From Bacillota bacterium (GTDB taxonomy: Bacteria; Bacillota; Clostridia; Acetivibrionales; DTU013): 64,000 bases of DNA. The stretch spans positions 1-64,000 of the forward strand of contig JAEYRB010000007.1 of the NCBI GenBank assembly GCA_023409735.1. The letters are read 5' to 3'. The number at the start of each line of letters is the position of its first letter. The stretch's first letter is position 1. Below the pieces are notes generated by a model. That model searched no databases, was not told the DNA's origin, and saw only the letters and a list, made by a program, of their open reading frames with translations. Below, in pieces: positions 58,858 through 64,000 of this stretch. Position numbers and translations under genes: made by a program.

Positions 58858-59904
58858 CTAGTTCTTTAATTTGGGATCAAAAGCATCCCTTAAGCCATCG
58901 CCAATAAGATTAAATGACAGAATAATCAAGCTTATCATAATAGCAGGTGCCAGCAGTCGGTACGGATAGGAGGTTATGCCGCCTATCGCCTGGGATGCCA
59001 TGGAGCCAAGACTTGGCATTGGTGCAGCTACTCCTATTCCAATAAAGCTCAGAAAGCTCTCCGTAAATATCGAGGCAGGTATCTGCAGTGTTGTTGTAAC
59101 TATCAGCGTTCCCATACAGTTTGTAAGCAAGTGCTTTCTTATAATACGGCCGCTACTTGCTCCAAGAGCCCTTGCAGCTGTAACGTACTCCTGCTCTTTA
59201 AGGCTAAGTATCTGGCTTCTGACTATACGTGCCATACCTACCCAGTAAAGTAGAGCAAATACTATAAAGATACATATAAGGCCGACACCAACAGTATTTA
59301 TCCAACCGAATCCCTTAACATTATTGGCTAGATCCTGAAGCGGATACTTAAGAGTAACCATCAGTAGAATGATGATCAGAATGTCCGGTACTGTATAGAT
59401 AACATCAACAAGACGCATCATGATCATATCAGTCTTTCCACCAAAATACCCTGCTATAGCGCCGTAAATTGAACCTATGAGAAGTATCAGAACACTTGCT
59501 ATAATACCTACCAGCAGTGAAACTCTGCTGCCTATCATAAGTCGTACCATCGTGTCTCGCCCAAGTGAATCAGTGCCTAAAAAATGAGGAAAAACGCTTG
59601 TTCCTTCAGCCTTTAAGGCCAATTCAGTTTCGGAATACTTCATCGGTGCCAGGTTTTCACTCCCACGTATCTGTTGCTCATATGAATAGGGATAAAAGGA
59701 TGGCAGTATGAACGCAAATATTAATGTGAGTATAATTACAACAAGACTCACCATAGCTATTTTATTTTTTTTCAGCCTGCGAATTCCGTCCCTCCAGAAG
59801 TTTACGCTCTCGCGCATAACAACCAGACTTTGTTTCTCTTCCTTCTCTGCAGGCAAAAAATCAGATACATTAAGTTGAAAGCTTAAATGCTTTTTATCAT
59901 TCAT
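58858..59904 (-). CDS. oppC: Oligopeptide ABC transporter permease C
   Basis: The 348-residue permease has an N-terminal OppC_N helix (KNKIAMVSLVVIILTLIFAF), a large outside loop, and five further helices. The EAA loop EYVTAARALGASSGRIIRKH is near residue 240. It pairs with OppB to form the channel. It starts 16 bases after the oppB stop. Confidence 0.95.
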   Translation of the reverse strand: MNDKKHLSFQLNVSDFLPAEKEEKQSLVVMRESVNFWRDGIRRLKKNKIAMVSLVVIILTLIFAFILPSFYPYSYEQQIRGSENLAPMKYSETELALKAEGTSVFPHFLGTDSLGRDTMVRLMIGSRVSLLVGIIASVLILLIGSIYGAIAGYFGGKTDMIMMRLVDVIYTVPDILIIILLMVTLKYPLQDLANNVKGFGWINTVGVGLICIFIVFALLYWVGMARIVRSQILSLKEQEYVTAARALGASSGRIIRKHLLTNCMGTLIVTTTLQIPASIFTESFLSFIGIGVAAPMPSLGSMASQAIGGITSYPYRLLAPAIMISLIILSFNLIGDGLRDAFDPKLKN

Positions 59905-59920
59905 TGCTCACTATCTCTCC

Positions 59921-60838
59921 CTATCTAAGTTTAATTCGTGGGTCAACAAGCTTGTATACAATATCAACCAGTAAATTCATTGCTATAATAAGTGCAGCAA
60001 GGAAAATAGTGGTACCCATAATCATTGTGTAATCACGATTTACAATCGAACTTATAAACTCGCTGCCAAGTCCCGGTATTGTAAATATCTTCTCAACAAC
60101 AAAGCTTCCTGTTAGTGTATATGCAAGTAAAGGACCAAGATATGTGACAACAGGCAAAATAGCATTACGCAGTGCATGTTTGAACAACATTTTAAAGCTT
60201 GAAAGACCTTTTGCCTTTGCAGTGCGCATGTAATCCTGTCCGAGAACCTCCAGCATGCTTGAGCGCATAAGTCTGGATATGTAAGCCGTAGGATAAAATG
60301 ACAGTGCCATAACAGGCATGATGTAATGAAGAGGAGATGTCAATCCATATGTCGGAAGCAAGCCCAGCTTTACACTAAAAATCAGCATTAGAACAGTAGA
60401 TACAACAAAGCCCGGCACAGCAATTCCACAGGTTGAAATTACAATAATCAGATTGTCGACAAATTTCCCCCTGTTTAAAGCTGCAATACTGCCTAATGGT
60501 ACACCGATAATAACTGCAAGCAGAATTGATATCCCTCCGATACGGGCTGAAACCTTGAATCCGGTTTTTACTATCTGATTTACCGTACGGCCTCTCTGTT
60601 TAATTGAAACTCCCATATCACCTTGAACAAATTTAACCATATAATTCTTATATTGAACTATTTTAGGTTGATCTAGTCCGTATTTTTGATTTAGGGCTTT
60701 TAAAGTTGCTTCAGAAGGAGCCTTCTCAGCAAGAAATGGTCCACCCGGAACCAGAAACATCAAGCCGAAGGTTAATGTTGCAACAATCCAAAGAGTAACT
60801 ATAGAAATCAGTACCCTCTTTATAATGTACTTCCCCAT
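59921..60838 (-). CDS. oppB: Oligopeptide ABC transporter permease B
   Basis: The 305-residue permease begins GKYIIKRVLISIVTLWIVAT, has the OppB N-terminal FVPGGPF-type segment (LMFLVPGGPFLAEKAPS), and the EAA loop DYMRTAKAKGLSSFKMLFKH near 210. About six membrane helices are present. The ATG at 60838 follows AGAGGAG; 19 upstream in-frame codons lack a ribosome site. It is the first gene of the operon. Confidence 0.95.
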   Translation of the reverse strand: MGKYIIKRVLISIVTLWIVATLTFGLMFLVPGGPFLAEKAPSEATLKALNQKYGLDQPKIVQYKNYMVKFVQGDMGVSIKQRGRTVNQIVKTGFKVSARIGGISILLAVIIGVPLGSIAALNRGKFVDNLIIVISTCGIAVPGFVVSTVLMLIFSVKLGLLPTYGLTSPLHYIMPVMALSFYPTAYISRLMRSSMLEVLGQDYMRTAKAKGLSSFKMLFKHALRNAILPVVTYLGPLLAYTLTGSFVVEKIFTIPGLGSEFISSIVNRDYTMIMGTTIFLAALIIAMNLLVDIVYKLVDPRIKLR

Positions 60839-61522
60839 GAAGAATTCTCCTCTTTCGATATAAAGTAATAATTTCCGCGTAATATTATATAACATAATAC
60901 AACTTTAACATCTATTCTTCAAGTAGCAATATTTACTTACATAGATTCTTGAAGCGCCGATACTACCTTTATTCAAGCATATTATTACATACTGTTGCAT
61001 AATTATAAGAGGAGCTTCTCCTAAACATTATGCAATATTTTGTTCCGTTATGTATACATTATATGTTTTCATACATAAAATTTATTACCAATTTAGTATA
61101 ATAAATCTAATTTAAATGTACGATTTGTGCATTTTTGACATAAATGAGAATGCAATTAGAATGGCTGACCGACGTGTATTGAATTTATATTTATTCAGTA
61201 TATATGTATATAACTAATTTGTAAATATATCTTAAAAAATACTCCGAAACTTCAAATTACTCATAAAAATAAATGTAGGTTTTCATTTAATCGGCTGCTA
61301 TATCCATTGTTGTCTTCCACTTTGTGTACTATTTAGTTCGTTAAGGGTCTCAATTACATCAATTATGAGGCCCAATATGGATTTCAGTCCACATTTCTTT
61401 AGTTTAATGTGATTTTTCATACCATCCGGCAATTTATTTTAATGCAGGTTTGCTTCAACAGGTTATTCAATCCAATATGGAGCTCATTCTAGGGTTATTT
61501 AAGCCAATACAGGTTTTGCATC
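60839..61522. other. Long AT-rich gap between oppB and leuB
   Basis: No gene is supported in these 684 bases. The half next to oppB is AT-rich and should carry the opp promoter. The part next to the leuB stop (about 61430-61522) contains words repeated imperfectly, such as CAATATGGA, AACAGGTTATTCAA and CAATACAGGTT, suggesting decayed tandem copies like those at other gene ends here. Confidence 0.4.
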
Positions 61523-62602
61523 TTACATGCCTCTTATTTCCTCACAAATCAGCCTTCCCATTTCGTCAGTTCCAACGGTTTTTTCTCCTGGCAGTGCAAG
61601 ATCAGCCGTACGATATCCCCTTCCAAGCACTTTACTCACAGCTTCCTCAATACACTTTCCGGCTTTTTCCTGCACCAGCGAATATTTCAACAGCATAGCC
61701 ACAGATAGGATCGCAGCAATTGGATTTGCTTTATTCTGACCGGCAATATCCGGTGCTGAGCCATGTACTGGTTCATAAAGTCCGCGCTGTCCACTTCCGA
61801 GACTTGCAGATGGCAGCATGCCAATAGATCCTGTGATCATTGACGCTTCATCCGAAAGAATGTCCCCAAACATATTCGAAGTAACAATTACATCAAACTG
61901 ACCTGGGTTCCTTACAAGCTGCATTGCTGCATTGTCAACATACAAATGGTTCAGGGTGACCTGAGGGTATTGCCTTGATACTCCGATAACTACCTCTCTC
62001 CATAAGCGCGAGCTTTCAAGAATATTAGCCTTATCAACCGACGTAACAAGTTTACGACGCTTCAAAGCAGTTTCGAAAGCAAGCCTTGCTATTCTCTCCA
62101 CTTCAGCTATGCTGTACTTTTCTGTGTCATATGCGGTTTCATCAGGCGTGCCCTGTCCGCTTCTGCCTCTTTCACCAAAATATATTCCTCCCGTCAACTC
62201 ACGCACGACCAATATATCAATGCCATTGATTATTTCCGGTTTAAGAGGAGATGCCTGTTTAAGCGCATCATATATTACTGCAGGTCTTAGGTTAGCAAAA
62301 AGCCCTAATCCGGATCTTATACCCAAAAGCCCTGCTTCCGGAGTTTTGTTTCCCGGCAAGCCCTCCCATTTAGGGCCACCTACTGCACCAAGAAGTACAG
62401 CATCACTCTCTCTGCATGTTTTCAGCGTTGACTCCGGCAGCGGTACTCCATACTTATCTATAGCGCAGCCTCCCATAAGCTCCTCTTGAAGCTCAAGCTG
62501 AAAAGCGAATTTTTCTCCTGCCGTCTTCAGCGCCAATATAGCTTGATCGACCACCTCAGGGCCGATTCCATCACCTTTCAGTACTGTTATTTTATATTTC
62601 AT
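61523..62602 (-). CDS. leuB: 3-isopropylmalate dehydrogenase
   Basis: The 359-residue enzyme oxidatively decarboxylates 3-isopropylmalate with NAD in leucine synthesis. It shows VLKGDGIGPEVVDQAILALK at the start, LLGAVGGPKWEGLPG near 70, VRELTGGIYFGERGRSG near 133, VDNAAMQLVRNPGQFDVIVT near 225, and the NAD motif GLYEPVHGSAPDIAGQNKAN near 280. AGGAGG precedes the ATG. It lies 348 bases downstream of leuD in the same direction. Confidence 0.97.
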   Translation of the reverse strand: MKYKITVLKGDGIGPEVVDQAILALKTAGEKFAFQLELQEELMGGCAIDKYGVPLPESTLKTCRESDAVLLGAVGGPKWEGLPGNKTPEAGLLGIRSGLGLFANLRPAVIYDALKQASPLKPEIINGIDILVVRELTGGIYFGERGRSGQGTPDETAYDTEKYSIAEVERIARLAFETALKRRKLVTSVDKANILESSRLWREVVIGVSRQYPQVTLNHLYVDNAAMQLVRNPGQFDVIVTSNMFGDILSDEASMITGSIGMLPSASLGSGQRGLYEPVHGSAPDIAGQNKANPIAAILSVAMLLKYSLVQEKAGKCIEEAVSKVLGRGYRTADLALPGEKTVGTDEMGRLICEEIRGM

Positions 62603-62950
62603 ACAAATCCTCCTAAAACGATAGATAACTCATAAGATGGCTTTTGACAGCTTCTGATGAATTCTGACATGATACATTTGCTATGCATCCTCCACTTTAT
62701 CACCGCAATGAAATATTACCGTTTGAATGACTTCAAATCATCATAACACTTCAGTTCATACATAAATTTCGGTTGCAGGATTCTTACCGCTGCGAGTTAA
62801 AAAGATTGGAGATATGCCTTTGTATATATTGTTAAGGTCAGCAACTTACTCTGCATTATTAATACCTGATACTGATTAGGTACTTCAGCACTAATCGCAA
62901 TCATTAATATACTCAAAGCTGTATTATATGCCTAAGTAAAGCGTAAAAAC
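62603..62950. other. Gap between leuD and leuB, nothing recognised
   Basis: These 348 bases lie within the leu gene order, where genes are normally tight. I see no open frame with protein features, no clear terminator and no known riboswitch. Confidence 0.35.
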
Positions 62951-63451
62951 TTATTCCTGCTTTGCTATGTTCTGCTTGATATATCCTATAAGTCCATCAG
63001 CACTTATAATCTGCTGCATGAATTCAGGAAAAGCAGCTCCCTGATATTCACATCCGGTCGTCAGATTGGTTACCATTCCGTTATCAAAATCAACCTCCAG
63101 GTTATCGCCCTCAGAAATGGCTCTTACTGCAGCCGGACATTCAATTATTGGAAGCCCAATATTTATTGCATTGCGATAAAAGATCCTGGCATAGGTCTCT
63201 GCAATTATACAGGATATTCCCGATGCCTTTATAGCTATAGGAGCATGTTCTCTTGATGATCCGCAGCCGAAGTTGCTGCCCGCAACAATTATGTCACCCT
63301 TTTGGACTCTGTGGGCAAAGCTGCCGTCCAGGTCCTCCATGCAATGTAATGCCAGTTCAGATGGCTCAGATGTGTTAAGATATCTTGCAGGAATGATTAC
63401 ATCCGTGTCAACATTGTCTCCATATTTTATAACCTTACCATTTACTTTCAT
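62951..63451 (-). CDS. leuD: 3-isopropylmalate dehydratase small subunit
   Basis: The 166-residue protein is the short archaeal/clostridial type: MKVNGKVIKYGDNVDTDVII at the start, then IVAGSNFGCGSSREHAPIAI near 62 and ARIFYRNAINIGLPIIECP near 95. It forms the isomerase with LeuC. The ATG at 63451 follows GGGAGG; 27 upstream in-frame codons are ignored. It is 189 bases downstream of leuC. Confidence 0.96.
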   Translation of the reverse strand: MKVNGKVIKYGDNVDTDVIIPARYLNTSEPSELALHCMEDLDGSFAHRVQKGDIIVAGSNFGCGSSREHAPIAIKASGISCIIAETYARIFYRNAINIGLPIIECPAAVRAISEGDNLEVDFDNGMVTNLTTGCEYQGAAFPEFMQQIISADGLIGYIKQNIAKQE

Positions 63452-63640
63452 TTGACAGCCTCCCTTATTAACAAAGGTATAATTGGGGATCGCAGTACTT
63501 ACCTGCATTTGTTGTAGCAATATTTGCTGCAACTGTGCTCTTTACTCTGTTTTTCTGTTATACAAATATTTATTCATCTTGCTTATACTTTTTACTTCCA
63601 TACTTTTTACTTTGATTTCTTTTTGTCTTCAGGCTTTCAC

Positions 63641-64000
63641 TTACAGCTCATCAGGAGATGCTATTCTGCCTGCAACAGCGGAAGCTGCCGCAATGGCCGG
63701 ACTAGCCAGGTATACTTCGCTTTCGGGGTGTCCCATTCTTCCAATAAAGTTCCTGTTTGTAGTAGCAACGGCCCTTTCGCCCTTGGCAAGGATACCCATG
63801 TGTCCACCAAGACATGGCCCACAGGTTGGTGTACTTACTGCTGCGCCTGCTTCTATAAATATGTCGAAGAGACCTTCCTCCATTGACTGCTTCCAGATCT
63901 TTTGAGTAGCAGGTATTATGATGCATCTTACATTAGGATGTACGCTCCTGCCTTTTAAAATCTGAGCTGCCATCCTCATGTCCTCCATTCTTCCATTGGT
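63641..64000 (-). CDS. leuC: 3-isopropylmalate dehydratase large subunit, C-terminal part
   Basis: About 119 codons lie in the window; the gene continues beyond base 64000. The visible part starts TNGRMEDMRMAAQILKGR, the end of the GSCTNGR cluster motif, and contains STPTCGPCLGGHMGIL, whose two Cys complete the [4Fe-4S] site, and TTNRNFIGRMGHPESEVYLA, then ASPAIAAASAVAGRI. It acts with LeuD in isomerising 2- to 3-isopropylmalate. Confidence 0.95.
   Translation of the reverse strand, partial: TNGRMEDMRMAAQILKGRSVHPNVRCIIIPATQKIWKQSMEEGLFDIFIEAGAAVSTPTCGPCLGGHMGILAKGERAVATTNRNFIGRMGHPESEVYLASPAIAAASAVAGRIASPDEL

Overview
The window looks like chromosome from an AT-rich, endospore-forming member of the Clostridia. 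Evidence: the spore maturation pair spmA/spmB, an AbrB homologue whose promoter carries matches to the Spo0A box, strong Shine-Dalgarno sequences with frequent TTG and GTG starts, and two blocks of the conserved Firmicutes order tmk-yaaQ-yaaR-holB-ricT-trmN6-rsmI-abrB and metG-tatD-yabE-rsmA. I cannot name a species from sequence alone.

Layout. 1-8 kb: the first codons of an IS256-type transposase, a cell wall amidase, peptidase T, and a plus-strand cluster of ECF sigma factor, anti-sigma-like protein, DUF4358-like lipoprotein, MBOAT O-acyltransferase and DHHW partner, which looks like a regulated cell-surface acetylation module. 8-16 kb: a flotillin/NfeD membrane pair, small enzymes, a GNAT, and a large Glu-rich repeat protein. 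16-26 kb: GTP-type PEP carboxykinase, then the rsmA/yabE/tatD/metG block on the minus strand with several unrecognised proteins interposed. 26-39 kb: accessory genes that separate metG from abrB: GNATs, a toxin-antitoxin pair with a frameshifted PIN toxin, PhzF/HxlR, AraC plus GH3 glycosidase, YeiH beside a truncated lysR, a TetR operon, and a divergent YtpB-like terpene synthase carrying an internal repeat array. 39-47 kb: spmAB, abrB and the tmk-to-rsmI housekeeping block, with coaX upstream. 47-64 kb: hypothetical proteins, cyanophycin synthetase and cyanophycinase divergent from a LexA-like protein that lacks the protease dyad, an oppBCDFA peptide transporter, and leuC(partial)-leuD-leuB.

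The most unusual property is repeat content. There are two dispersed intergenic families. Family A has two hairpins joined by a TTTCA linker, with compensatory stem changes. Family B is about 65 bp and has four copies. There are also several minisatellite-like tandem arrays, some of which begin inside the 3' end of a gene and copy its last codons outward (spmB/ytpB, rsmA, the DHHW gene). Coding tandem repeats (18, 21 and about 63 bp) occur in four proteins.

All function calls rest on reading motifs and on remembered family features; no database search was run.
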